Shown here: in pieces, positions 1-8,212 of the stretch
Layout: the number at the start of each line of letters is the position of its first letter
Numbering within the stretch: position 1 is the stretch's first letter
NCBI RefSeq assembly: GCF_000732325.1
Contig: NZ_BBIW01000017.1
Location: 1 to 64,000 of the forward strand
Length of the DNA: 64,000 nt
Origin: Paenibacillus sp. TCA20
GTDB taxonomy: Bacteria; Bacillota; Bacilli; Paenibacillales; Paenibacillaceae
Direction: 5' to 3'
Notes under the pieces: model-generated
Database searches by the model: none
Told to the model about the DNA's origin: nothing
What the model saw: the letters and a program-made list of their open reading frames with translations, nothing else
Position numbers and translations under genes: made by a program

Positions 1-253
1 TGTGAGTGCTGCTGTGAGCGCTTCGATGGCGAATCGAGGTCCGAGCCTTCTTGTCCTTGGATTCTTCTGATTCCATCTTAATGGTGAGAATCCAAGGACA
101 AATACGCACGCTTCGCTTCTTCACTCCGATTTCGCCCTCTCCGCTTGTCGCTGCACTCCTTGCTTGAAGGGCAATTCCTCCTCTCTCAACCTTGTGGGGT
201 GAGAGGGGGAGACGGGCTTCCATTCTTCGTCTTATGGAAGCGCCGAGTACAAG
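1..253. other. Non-coding stretch with inverted repeats downstream of fadA
   Basis: No convincing gene is seen in these 253 bases. They contain a perfect 15-bp inverted repeat at 51-65 and 87-101 with a 21-nt loop. A shorter interrupted repeat lies around 185-207 (CTCTCA facing TGAGAG), and an 8-bp hairpin (GCTTCCAT with ATGGAAGC) lies at 216-241, just after the fadA stop codon. None carries a proper T-run, so I do not call a classical terminator. The short plus-strand reading frame here has no ribosome site and looks spurious. Confidence 0.5.
51..101. repeat. Perfect 15-bp inverted repeat
   Basis: TTGTCCTTGGATTCT is followed after 21 nt by its exact reverse complement. A perfect 15-bp stem is far longer than expected by chance in a non-coding region. 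No U-run follows on either strand. It could be an RNA hairpin in the fadA 3' region or the remains of a mobile-element end. Confidence 0.6.
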
Positions 254-1453
254 CTAGGCTGTTCCAGCGCTTTGTGCGTGCACCTCGAACACCCCCGCTG
301 CACCCATCCCTCCGCCAATGCACATGCTCACCACCCCATATCCTCCACCACGGCGCGCTAGTTCGGATACCAGGCTCACGGTAAGCTTCGCGCCCGTACA
401 GCCGAGCGGATGACCAAGTGCAATAGCACCACCGTTCACGTTAACCTTCTCTTCGTCAAGGTTAAGAGCACGGATGATGTGCAGGCACTGGGAAGCGAAT
501 GCTTCGTTAATTTCAAACAGCTCCACCTGATCCAGCTCAATTCCCGCCATTCTCAGCGCTTTTGGTATCGCTTCGACAGGTCCTACCCCCATAATTTCCG
601 GCTCTACACCTGCCAAGGCAAACGAGCGGAAGGTGGCCAAGGGTTCAAGACCGAGCTCCTCTGCTTTTTCCCTGCTCATTACAGCGACAGCTGCTGCCCC
701 ATCGCTGGTTTGAGATGCATTGCCTGCCGTAACGGTGCCTTTTACCGAAAATGCAGGTTTCAAACGGGCTAGCCCCTCTGCTGAGGTATCTGCACGCACC
801 CCTTCATCGGTATCAAAAGTGAATTGACGGTTCCTGATCCGCCCGTTGTCATCAATGGTCGTATGGGTAACCTCGACAGGCACGATTTCATCCTTGAATC
901 GGCCGGCAGCGATTGCCGCATGGGCTTTACGATGACTGTTCACGGCATAGGCATCCTGTGACTCCCGGTTCACCCCGAACCTGCGGGCTACCTCCTCAGC
1001 GGTGTGTCCCATTCCCATATATACTTCCGGCATCTCCTCCACAATTCGGTAATGTGGAGCAGGCTTGAAGCCGGTCATGGGAACATGGCTCATGCTCTCC
1101 ACGCCGCCCGCAACAATGACTTCAGCAGAACCGAGCATTATTCGTTCCGCCGCAAATGCAATCGCTTGCAGTCCGGAGGAGCAGAACCGATTGATCGTCA
1201 GTGCGGGAACGGTAACAGGAAAGCCGGAATACAAGGAAATGATGCGTGCAACATTCAACCCCTGCTCTCCTTCCGGCATTGCACAGCCGAGGATAATATC
1301 CTCGACATCTTCCTTTTTCAGCCCTGGCGCGCGTGCAATAACAGCTTCAAGCACAGCTTTGCCCAAATCCTCTACTCGTGTATCCGCCAGGCTTCCTTTC
1401 TTGGCCTTGCCTACAGCGGTTCGGGCAAGTGACACAATGACTGCTTCTCTCAA
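254..1453 (-). CDS. fadA: Acetyl-CoA C-acyltransferase (3-ketoacyl-CoA thiolase, FadA)
   Basis: Thiolase that cleaves 3-ketoacyl-CoA to acetyl-CoA and a shortened acyl-CoA, the last step of beta-oxidation. The nucleophilic cysteine lies in NRFCSSG (about residue 91), the catalytic histidine in [16 protein letters not shown] and the second cysteine in CIGGGMG. About 399 residues is a normal thiolase length. I chose the TTG at 1453 because GAGGTGAT lies five bases upstream and the family N-terminus ([15 protein letters not shown]) begins there; the ATG 15 codons earlier has no ribosome site. It follows fadN by 135 bp on the same strand, matching the fadN-fadA order of B. subtilis. FadR control is inferred from context. 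Confidence 0.93.
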   Translation of the reverse strand: MREAVIVSLARTAVGKAKKGSLADTRVEDLGKAVLEAVIARAPGLKKEDVEDIILGCAMPEGEQGLNVARIISLYSGFPVTVPALTINRFCSSGLQAIAFAAERIMLGSAEVIVAGGVESMSHVPMTGFKPAPHYRIVEEMPEVYMGMGHTAEEVARRFGVNRESQDAYAVNSHRKAHAAIAAGRFKDEIVPVEVTHTTIDDNGRIRNRQFTFDTDEGVRADTSAEGLARLKPAFSVKGTVTAGNASQTSDGAAAVAVMSREKAEELGLEPLATFRSFALAGVEPEIMGVGPVEAIPKALRMAGIELDQVELFEINEAFASQCLHIIRALNLDEEKVNVNGGAIALGHPLGCTGAKLTVSLVSELARRGGGYGVVSMCIGGGMGAAGVFEVHAQSAGTA

Positions 1454-1588
1454 ACTAATCACCTCAACCTTTAATTGATATAAGTGAATCCGTTTCATAA
1501 GACTGCTGAAATGGATCCGGATAATGATGATTTTAAGGGATGTATTTAGTAAGCTCTGCCGTCTAATGCAAGTGATGTAATGTGACCG

Positions 1589-4024
1589 CTAATTGCGAAG
1601 AGGCTTACCCTTGGCAAGCATGTGCTGCATGCGCTGCTGGGTTTTCACTTCACCTAGCAGGCTCAAGAAGGCCTCCCGTTCAAGGTCCAATAAATACTGT
1701 TCTGAGACAAGGGTACCTGCCGGGACATCTCCCCCTGCCAGAATATGAGCAAGCTTCTTCGCAATGAGGTAATCATGCTCGCTAATATATCCGCTCTGCT
1801 TCATACCCAGCGCCCCCAGCTGAAGCACCGCACGTCCGTCACGCCCTGCAACTCTTGCTTTACCGGCAGGAGCTGGTGTATATCCTTCACGATCCAATTC
1901 AAGCACGGCCTGCTTGGCTTCATAGATGCGATAATCCTGATTCATCACGACTCGATCCTGGGAGCGGCCATATCCCATATGCAGTGCTTCATGCCCACTG
2001 GATGAGGTTTTGGCAAGTGCAATCATTTCAAAGATGCGGTTAAGCTCTGGCTGAAGGTCGGCCTGCTGATCCGGAAAGCGATCGCTCGTCATCCGCACCA
2101 ACTCTTTGCAGCCTCCCCCGGCTGGAATCAAGCCTACTCCGGTTTCGACCAAGCCAAAATAGGTTTCTGCCGAGAAGATAATTCGATCTGCGGGTAGACA
2201 GGCTTCAACGCCTCCTCCAAGCGTCATCCGATGTGGGGCAGCTGCAACCGGTTTAGCTAATTGCTTGAGCTTCATCATACTGCCCTGGAACAATCGGATA
2301 ATGTCATCCACCTCATCCCAATCTCCGCTTTGAGCTTCCATGAGCATCAGCATGAGATTCGCGCCGACACAGAAGTTTCGGCCTTCATTGGCAAGAACGA
2401 GCCCTCTATAATTAGCTTCGACTTCTTCGGCTGCCTGCTGAATCATGACCAGGATGTCGGCGCCAATAGCATTGTTTGGAGAGGTGAATTCCAGAAGCGC
2501 AACATCATCTCCAATATCCATCAGATTTGCGCCTGTATTTGAACGAATGATTTTGTTCTGGGCCTTAAGCGCTGCTAAAGATATAATCTCAGGTCGTTTC
2601 TCTACCACTCTGTACTCCCCTTTGAGATATTGGAATACATATCCGTCCTTCTGCTGATAGAAGGAGTTATTCCCTGCAGCGATCCAGCTCTTCACCCATG
2701 CAGGCACGATCAGGCCTTCTGCTTCCATGCGTTCCACCGAAGCAGGCAGACCGATCAGATCCCAAGTCTCAAACGGGCCCAGCTCCCAGTTGAATCCCCA
2801 TTTCATCGCATGATCGATATCTTGAATGGAATCCGCAATTTCCCCCAGCTTCTCTGCGGAGTAGATCAGCACTTGCTTAAGCACATTCCATGCGAGCTCT
2901 GAATATCGGTCCTTCGTGTTCAAAAAAGCCTTGATCTTCTTCCTTGCTCCTTTGACTGTCTTCGCAGCTTCTATCGACGCTGAGCTGATCTTTGCGCTTG
3001 GACTGTACTCCATGTTAGCTAGACTCAGCGATAGAATCTGACTGCCGTGATCTCCTTTTACTTTTTTGTAGAACCCCTGACCACTCTTCTCACCAATCCA
3101 GCCTTTTGTTAACAATTCCTGCAGCGCGGCAGGCACTTTAAATACATCCCTCTCCGCTCCGTCCGGCACGGAATCATACACGTTCTGGGCCACATGAATA
3201 AAAGTATCGATCCCTACCAAATCGAGCGTACGGAACGTTGCACTCTTGGGCCTGCCGAGCGCTGGTCCTGTTGCGGCATCCACTTCCTCTACCGAGTATC
3301 CGTTTTCCGCCATTTCCCTCAATGTGACGAGCAGTCCATAAGTGCCAATACGGTTTGAGATAAAATTCGGAGTATCCTTGGCAATGACAACGCCCTTGCC
3401 CAGCCTTTTCTCACAGAATTCTTTCATGAAGGATGTGATCTCAGGATCGGTGTCGAACCCTGGGATAATCTCCAGCAGCTTCATATGCCGTGGTGGATTA
3501 AAAAAGTGTGTTCCTAGAAAATGACGCCGAAACTCCTCACTGCAATCCTCCACCATCGCATTGACCGATATGCCGGACGTGTTCGTGCTGACAATGGTTC
3601 CTTTTGCACGGACCGCTTCAATCTGCTTCATGATAGACCTCTTAATTTCCAGCTTTTCGGTAACAACTTCAATAATCCAGTCAACTTGTTTCAATAGATG
3701 CAAGTGATCCTCTATGTTGCCCGGTGTAATTCGTTCTGCAAAATGAGGAGCATAAAGTGGAGCCGTGCTTGACTTGGGAAGCGCAGCAATGGCACGATTG
3801 GCAAGCCGGTTGCGTACCGCAGGATGCTCCAGTGATAGCCCTGCCTGTTCTTCTTCTGGTGTTAATTGAGCCGGTACAATATCCAGCAGCAGACAAGACA
3901 GTCCCGCATTAGCCAGATGTGCAGCAATTCCTGCACCCATGACCCCGGAGCCGATTACGGCAGCTTTGGATAAGGTCCTCTTCGTAATTGCAGATGGATG
4001 AGTAGGGGTTAACATTTGGTTCAC
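1589..4024 (-). CDS. fadN: 3-hydroxyacyl-CoA dehydrogenase / enoyl-CoA hydratase fusion (FadN)
   Basis: Bifunctional beta-oxidation enzyme of about 811 residues, close to B. subtilis FadN. The N-terminal NAD-binding fold has GSGVMGAGIA (about residue 25), followed by the 3-hydroxyacyl-CoA dehydrogenase C-terminal domains. The C-terminal third is crotonase-like, with an oxyanion-hole stretch near NFCVGAN and the catalytic-glutamate segment GLVETGVGLIPAGGG. The dehydrogenase-then-hydratase order is that of FadN, the reverse of E. coli FadB. The start is GTG, overlapping the fadF stop in GTGA with AGGAGGT eight bases upstream, so the two genes are translationally coupled. Hydration and NAD-dependent oxidation of acyl-CoA esters feed FadA downstream. 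Confidence 0.93.
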   Translation of the reverse strand: MNQMLTPTHPSAITKRTLSKAAVIGSGVMGAGIAAHLANAGLSCLLLDIVPAQLTPEEEQAGLSLEHPAVRNRLANRAIAALPKSSTAPLYAPHFAERITPGNIEDHLHLLKQVDWIIEVVTEKLEIKRSIMKQIEAVRAKGTIVSTNTSGISVNAMVEDCSEEFRRHFLGTHFFNPPRHMKLLEIIPGFDTDPEITSFMKEFCEKRLGKGVVIAKDTPNFISNRIGTYGLLVTLREMAENGYSVEEVDAATGPALGRPKSATFRTLDLVGIDTFIHVAQNVYDSVPDGAERDVFKVPAALQELLTKGWIGEKSGQGFYKKVKGDHGSQILSLSLANMEYSPSAKISSASIEAAKTVKGARKKIKAFLNTKDRYSELAWNVLKQVLIYSAEKLGEIADSIQDIDHAMKWGFNWELGPFETWDLIGLPASVERMEAEGLIVPAWVKSWIAAGNNSFYQQKDGYVFQYLKGEYRVVEKRPEIISLAALKAQNKIIRSNTGANLMDIGDDVALLEFTSPNNAIGADILVMIQQAAEEVEANYRGLVLANEGRNFCVGANLMLMLMEAQSGDWDEVDDIIRLFQGSMMKLKQLAKPVAAAPHRMTLGGGVEACLPADRIIFSAETYFGLVETGVGLIPAGGGCKELVRMTSDRFPDQQADLQPELNRIFEMIALAKTSSSGHEALHMGYGRSQDRVVMNQDYRIYEAKQAVLELDREGYTPAPAGKARVAGRDGRAVLQLGALGMKQSGYISEHDYLIAKKLAHILAGGDVPAGTLVSEQYLLDLEREAFLSLLGEVKTQQRMQHMLAKGKPLRN

Positions 4025-6207
4025 TTCGCAACGACCTCCTGTTCATTCATTTCAGAAACACCGAAGACGGAAGCTTCGAGTATTTCTGCAATATCCTTCG
4101 TTTGCACTTTGTCTTCTATTTCTATAAGCTTCGTTCCATCCTCCAGCATCGTCAGGCAGTAAGGACAAGCAGAGCTGATCATCGTCGGTGATACAGATAA
4201 TGCCTGTTCTGTCCGTGCGAGATTTACACGCTTGCCGGTATCCTCCTCCATCCACATCTGTCCGCCGCCGGCACCGCAGCACATCCCGTTCTCTCGACTG
4301 CGTTCCATTTCAACGAGCTCGACGCCTGGAATAGCGCGCAGCACATCTCGCGGTTGATCGTACACATCGTTATATCTTCCGAGATAGCAGGAATCGTGAT
4401 AGGTGATTTTTTCTGATAACGTGTGCTTGGGAATCAGCTTGCCGGTCTTCACCAGCTCATCCAAGAGCTCGGTATGATGAAGCACTTCGGCTGTAAGGCC
4501 AAAATCGGGATATTCATTCTTGAACACGTTAAATGTATGGGGACAGGCTGTAACGATTTTTTGAACATCATATTTATTAAAAATTTCGATGTTCTCCACA
4601 CACAGCTGCTGGAACAAAAATTCATTCCCCATTCGTCTCGGTGTATCACCCGAATTCTTCTCTTCATTGCCCAATATCGCAAAGTTGACACCTGCCTCAT
4701 TCAGCAAATGAACGAGCGAACGTGTAACCTTTCGGCTCCGGTTATCATAGGACCCCATCGAGCCTACAAACAGCAGAATGTCAAAGTCCGGGTTCTCCTT
4801 CACCGTCGGAATGCTCAAATTCAAGGTGCCGTCCGGGTCAATTTCCTTCACCCACTTGCTGCGTTCTGCCCGGCTGATACCCCATGGATTACCTTGACGC
4901 TCAATATTCTGCATTGCTCGTTGTCCCTCATGAGGTACGCTTCCCTCCATCAGCACGAGATGACGTCTGAGATCTACAATTTTGTCCACATGCTCATTTG
5001 CAACAGGGCACTGATCCTCACAGTTACGGCACGTAGTACAAGCCCATATTTCTTCTTCTGTCATGACTCCACCGATGAGCTGCACATCCTTGGCGGTAAC
5101 ACCTTCAACTTGATGCCAGGCTCTTTTTTGCACACTCATGGTTGGACGAATGTCAGTTACTCCTTCCCCCGTCCATTCGCTAAGTGATAGATCGGCAGTT
5201 CTCATTTCGTGGACTCCAGCGTAACCAAACACACTGGCAGGCATCCAGGCCGACTTCGACGTCAACGCCTCGCCCTTCTCGGTTAAGTGGTCTCTTAACT
5301 TGATAATCATGTGCATGGGGGACAAGAGCTTGCCGGTATTGGTCGCCGGACATACATTCGTACATCGTCCGCACTCTACGCAGGCATAGAAATCGAGCAT
5401 TTGCTTCTGGGTAAAATCTTCGATATGACCGACCCCATAGGACTCTGCCTCTTCATCTTCTAAATCGAGCTTACTTAGCTTGCCAGGTGGATCTGTTCGT
5501 CGCAGCAGGATGTTAATGGGTGCAGTAATAAGATGAAAGTGCTTGGATTGGGGTACGTATAGTAGAAAGGAGAGCAGGATCAGCAGATGAATCCACCAGA
5601 AAAAGTAATACATTGCGGCCACCGCTATATCGGGCATCCAGGTAAATAACGATGCAATTCCAGATGAGATGGGTGCATAGGCTGAAGATGGCAAATCCTC
5701 TCTGAGACGTTCAAATGCCATTGTGAAGAGAACGGATATCATTAGAGATGTGATATAAAAGACAACAAGGCTTGGTTTCCAGCCTCTTTTTAACCGATGC
5801 AGCTTCTCCCCATATCTTCGATAGGCAGCATATGAGATGGCGAGGAGAATAAGCACGACCGTAATCTCCTGGGTCAATATAAATCCTTCGTAACCCGGTA
5901 TAGGCAGACTGTGCCCTGTGAGCCCCTTCCAGATAATGTCCAGTGCACCAAACTGCAGAATAATAAATCCGTAAAAAACGATAAAATGCATGATTCCGCT
6001 TCTCGGATCCTTGAACAGCTTGCTCTGACCGAAGACCTGCACCATAAATGCTGCAATCCTGTCTTGAATGTCCTTACGAAGATCCGCAGGTCTGCCTAAT
6101 TTGATATATAAGTAACGGTGGTATACAACTCTGGCGAATAGATAAACCGCCCAGCCGGTAATGAGGGTAAAGAGCAGTGCATTCATCATTTGTAGAATCA
6201 TCCTCAT
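4021..6207 (-). CDS. fadF: Membrane-bound iron-sulfur oxidoreductase (FadF, heterodisulfide-reductase-like)
   Basis: About 728 residues, like B. subtilis FadF (YwjF). Roughly 240 N-terminal residues form several membrane helices of the nitrate-reductase-gamma type. Two 4Fe-4S motifs follow (CVECGRCTNVCPA and CTTCRNCEDQCPV), then two cysteine-rich CCG domains, the second ending in MCCGAGGG. This is the layout expected of a membrane oxidoreductase passing electrons from the ETF, reduced by acyl-CoA dehydrogenase, to the quinone pool. The etfBA genes opposite support that role (inference). The start is uncertain among TTG 6210, ATG 6207 and ATG 6201; AGGGG upstream fits the ATGs. No acyl-CoA dehydrogenase gene is adjacent. 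Confidence 0.88.
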   Translation of the reverse strand: MRMILQMMNALLFTLITGWAVYLFARVVYHRYLYIKLGRPADLRKDIQDRIAAFMVQVFGQSKLFKDPRSGIMHFIVFYGFIILQFGALDIIWKGLTGHSLPIPGYEGFILTQEITVVLILLAISYAAYRRYGEKLHRLKRGWKPSLVVFYITSLMISVLFTMAFERLREDLPSSAYAPISSGIASLFTWMPDIAVAAMYYFFWWIHLLILLSFLLYVPQSKHFHLITAPINILLRRTDPPGKLSKLDLEDEEAESYGVGHIEDFTQKQMLDFYACVECGRCTNVCPATNTGKLLSPMHMIIKLRDHLTEKGEALTSKSAWMPASVFGYAGVHEMRTADLSLSEWTGEGVTDIRPTMSVQKRAWHQVEGVTAKDVQLIGGVMTEEEIWACTTCRNCEDQCPVANEHVDKIVDLRRHLVLMEGSVPHEGQRAMQNIERQGNPWGISRAERSKWVKEIDPDGTLNLSIPTVKENPDFDILLFVGSMGSYDNRSRKVTRSLVHLLNEAGVNFAILGNEEKNSGDTPRRMGNEFLFQQLCVENIEIFNKYDVQKIVTACPHTFNVFKNEYPDFGLTAEVLHHTELLDELVKTGKLIPKHTLSEKITYHDSCYLGRYNDVYDQPRDVLRAIPGVELVEMERSRENGMCCGAGGGQMWMEEDTGKRVNLARTEQALSVSPTMISSACPYCLTMLEDGTKLIEIEDKVQTKDIAEILEASVFGVSEMNEQEVVAK

Positions 6208-6330
6208 CAAGCCCCTTGTATTGATAAAATTTAATTTCAGCTTGCATGGCGGATAGCTGTTAGTTTGAGCTTTAGTAACTTACTATCTTTTGATGTGCAG
6301 CTTCACTCCTTTCGGGCACAACCCCCCTAG

Positions 6331-6431
6331 CCATTGACAATGGTAAGTACGATTCATTTATTAAGCGCTTACATTGTGTCTGCAAAAACAGACCTCCACA
6401 TCGTTTGTACTCTTTGACAATATCATTGTCA
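6331..6431. promoter_or_regulatory. fadF-fadR divergent control region: palindromes and cre-like site
   Basis: The 400-bp gap between the divergent fad operons is rich in symmetry. CCATTGACAATGG (6331-6343) is palindromic around one base. TGACAAT-ATC-ATTGTCA (6415-6431) is a perfect 7-3-7 inverted repeat. At 6360-6373 the minus strand reads TGTAAGCGCTTAAT, matching 12 of 14 positions of the CcpA cre consensus TGWAANCGNTNWCA. Carbon catabolite control of beta-oxidation by CcpA is plausible in Bacillales. Sites were called by eye. A minus-strand promoter for fadF is not clear; TTTGCA with TAATAA at 17 bp is the best, weak candidate. Confidence 0.4.
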
Positions 6432-6516
6432 TACTCGCTGCAAACTTCGATATGAACGCCTAATGAACCATCTCAACCTTGTAGAACGATTTTCCAATGA
6501 GACAGGGATTGAATCG

Positions 6517-6545
6517 TTGACAATGACTGGAACGTATTTTATAGT
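6517..6545 (+). promoter_or_regulatory. Sigma-A-type promoter of fadR-etfBA
   Basis: TTGACA at 6517-6522 is a perfect -35 box. After exactly 17 bp comes TATAGT at 6540-6545, five of six matches to the -10 consensus. The transcription start would fall near 6552, so the FadR operator immediately downstream would cover the start region. This supports negative autoregulation of fadR. Confidence 0.8.
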
Positions 6546-6557
6546 GGATACAAGAAA

Positions 6558-6575
6558 TGAATGAGTATTCATTCA
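6558..6575 (+). promoter_or_regulatory. FadR operator
   Basis: TGAATGAGTATTCATTCA matches every fixed position of the B. subtilis FadR consensus TGAATGANTANTCATTCA. It has 7-bp arms around a 4-bp centre. It lies just downstream of the -10 box and about 35 bp before the fadR start codon, the expected place for repression relieved by long-chain acyl-CoA. Confidence 0.88.
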
Positions 6576-6610
6576 GAAATTTAACTGTATTCTAACACCG
6601 GGGTGAACAT

Positions 6611-7195
6611 ATGACAAGTAAAAAAACAGAAAAATATCAACTCATACTTCAAGGCGCCCTCAAAGTGTTTGCCGAGAATGGCTACCATCGGTCCCAGGTT
6701 TCCAAGATTGCTAAGGCTGCCGGCGTAGCCGATGGGACGATCTACCTCTACTTTAAGAGAAAGGAGGACATCCTGATTCATCTGTTCCAAGAGAAGCTGG
6801 GTGAGCTGGTGCAGAAATTCCATGACAGTGTCGCTGGCAGCTCTGATCCAGTTCAGGCCCTCCGCACGGTCTGCCGCATTCATTTTACAGAGCTTGAGAA
6901 TAATCCTGAGCTTGCGTACGTCACGCAGATCGAGCTAAGACAAAGTGATATTGAGCTTCGCAAGGAGATTGGCAAATCACTCAAGCCATATATTGAGCTG
7001 ATTGAGAATATTCTAGAGCAGGGCATTGAACTGGGACATTTTAGAGAAGACCTGAATCTCAAACTGGTTCGAAACCTCATCTTTGGCTCCATGGATGAAG
7101 CAGTTACCTCCTGGCTGATCTCAGGGCAGAAATATTCGCTTCAAGAACAGGTTGACGACACCCTTAGCTTCTTTCTTCACGGTGTTTCCAAATAA
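6611..7195 (+). CDS. fadR: TetR-family fatty-acid degradation regulator FadR
   Basis: Repressor of 194 residues, the same length as B. subtilis FadR (YsiA). The N-terminal TetR helix-turn-helix contains SKIAKAAGVADGTIYLYFKRKEDIL (about residues 34-58, split here only by length), nearly identical to the B. subtilis protein. The C-terminal half is the acyl-CoA-binding dimer domain and contains the FadR-like stretch TQIELRQSDIELRK. In the family, long-chain acyl-CoA releases FadR from its operators. GGGGTG lies upstream of the ATG. Operon with etfB and etfA. Confidence 0.93.
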   Translation: MTSKKTEKYQLILQGALKVFAENGYHRSQVSKIAKAAGVADGTIYLYFKRKEDILIHLFQEKLGELVQKFHDSVAGSSDPVQALRTVCRIHFTELENNPELAYVTQIELRQSDIELRKEIGKSLKPYIELIENILEQGIELGHFREDLNLKLVRNLIFGSMDEAVTSWLISGQKYSLQEQVDDTLSFFLHGVSK

Positions 7196-7235
7196 ATAAA
7201 TTCATAACTCATGTTTTGAAGGGAGACGATCGAAT

Positions 7236-8003
7236 ATGAAGATAGTTGTATTGTTAAAGCAAACTTTTGATACAGAGGAGAAGATCACTCTGCAGAATGG
7301 AGTCGTGTCTGAGGATGGTGTGAAATTTGTCATGAATCCATACGACGAATATGCGGTAGAAGAAGCTGTCAAGCTTCGAGATGAACACGGCGGCAGTGTA
7401 ACTCTTCTCTCCGTCGGTCCAGACCGTGCTGCAGAAGCCCTGCGTACAGCGCTCGCGATGGGTGCAGATGAAGCGGTTCTGATCTCGGATGAGCGAATCC
7501 CTGACGACGAATATGTGATCTCCAAAGTGCTCTATTCCTACTTAAACCAAGAGAATCCGGATCTCATTCTTGGGGGTAATTTCTCCGTCGATCGTGGATC
7601 AGGTCAAGTCGCCATTCGTCTGGCTGAGCTCCTCGGCATTCCTCACACCTCATCCATTACCAAGCTAACGATTGAAGGTACAACAGCCGAAGTCCATAGG
7701 GATGCTGAAGGTGATCTTGAAGTGCTCCGTGTCACACTGCCTGCGCTGTTTACCGCTCAGCAAGGTCTGAACGAACCGAGGTACCCTTCTCTTCCTGGTA
7801 TCATGAAAGCAAAAAAGAAGCCGTTCAAGACGCTGCTGCTTGAGGATCTAGATCTCACCGAAACCGATGTTCAGCCTGCTACGAAGCAAATCGAGCTGAC
7901 GCTTCCACCTGAACGCGGTGCAGGTAAGATCCTTAAGGGCGATGCCGAGAACGTTGCCCGCGAGCTTGTTGGCCTTCTGCGTACCGAATCCAAAGTCATT
8001 TGA
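7236..8003 (+). CDS. etfB: Electron transfer flavoprotein, beta subunit
   Basis: Small subunit of the ETF heterodimer, 255 residues. It starts MKIVVLLKQTFDTEEKI and carries the NPYDEYAVEEAVKL stretch typical of EtfB. ETF accepts electrons from acyl-CoA dehydrogenases; the beta subunit holds AMP and helps position FAD. AAGGGAG precedes the ATG. It lies 40 bp after fadR, as in the B. subtilis lcfA-fadR-fadB-etfB-etfA operon, although here fadB and lcfA are missing. Confidence 0.94.
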   Translation: MKIVVLLKQTFDTEEKITLQNGVVSEDGVKFVMNPYDEYAVEEAVKLRDEHGGSVTLLSVGPDRAAEALRTALAMGADEAVLISDERIPDDEYVISKVLYSYLNQENPDLILGGNFSVDRGSGQVAIRLAELLGIPHTSSITKLTIEGTTAEVHRDAEGDLEVLRVTLPALFTAQQGLNEPRYPSLPGIMKAKKKPFKTLLLEDLDLTETDVQPATKQIELTLPPERGAGKILKGDAENVARELVGLLRTESKVI

Positions 8004-8212
8004 ACGATACATTGCGTGCTGAATCATACTGATTCGTTAATTTATTGTGCAACAGTGGACTTTGCCATGCCAAATCCATCATTTTGTATACGGTTTCAAT
8101 TATGTGCATCTCATCTACCCCAAGTGTATGGCAAACAGAATGTCCGACATGCGTTATTTTTCCATTGGCTGTTCATGCATTCAAATTCAAATGTCCTTAG
8201 GAGGTTCTTGTG
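8004..8212 (+). other. Long spacer between etfB and etfA
   Basis: These 209 bp separate two genes that are usually almost contiguous. A short frame through them lacks a ribosome site and is not convincing. The spacer holds TGAATCA-TAC-TGATTCG (8024-8040), an inverted repeat with one mismatch that loosely recalls a FadR half-site but has the wrong spacing. The etfA ribosome site AGGAGG ends the spacer. Confidence 0.4.

Noticed and set aside
4423-5187. A 254-codon open frame on the plus strand opposite fadF
   Set aside because: It lies wholly inside fadF, has no ribosome site and its product has no recognisable domain; it is a mirror frame.
8024-8040. Second FadR operator in the etfB-etfA gap
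   Set aside because: TGAATCA-TAC-TGATTCG differs from the consensus in key bases and has a 3-bp instead of 4-bp centre.
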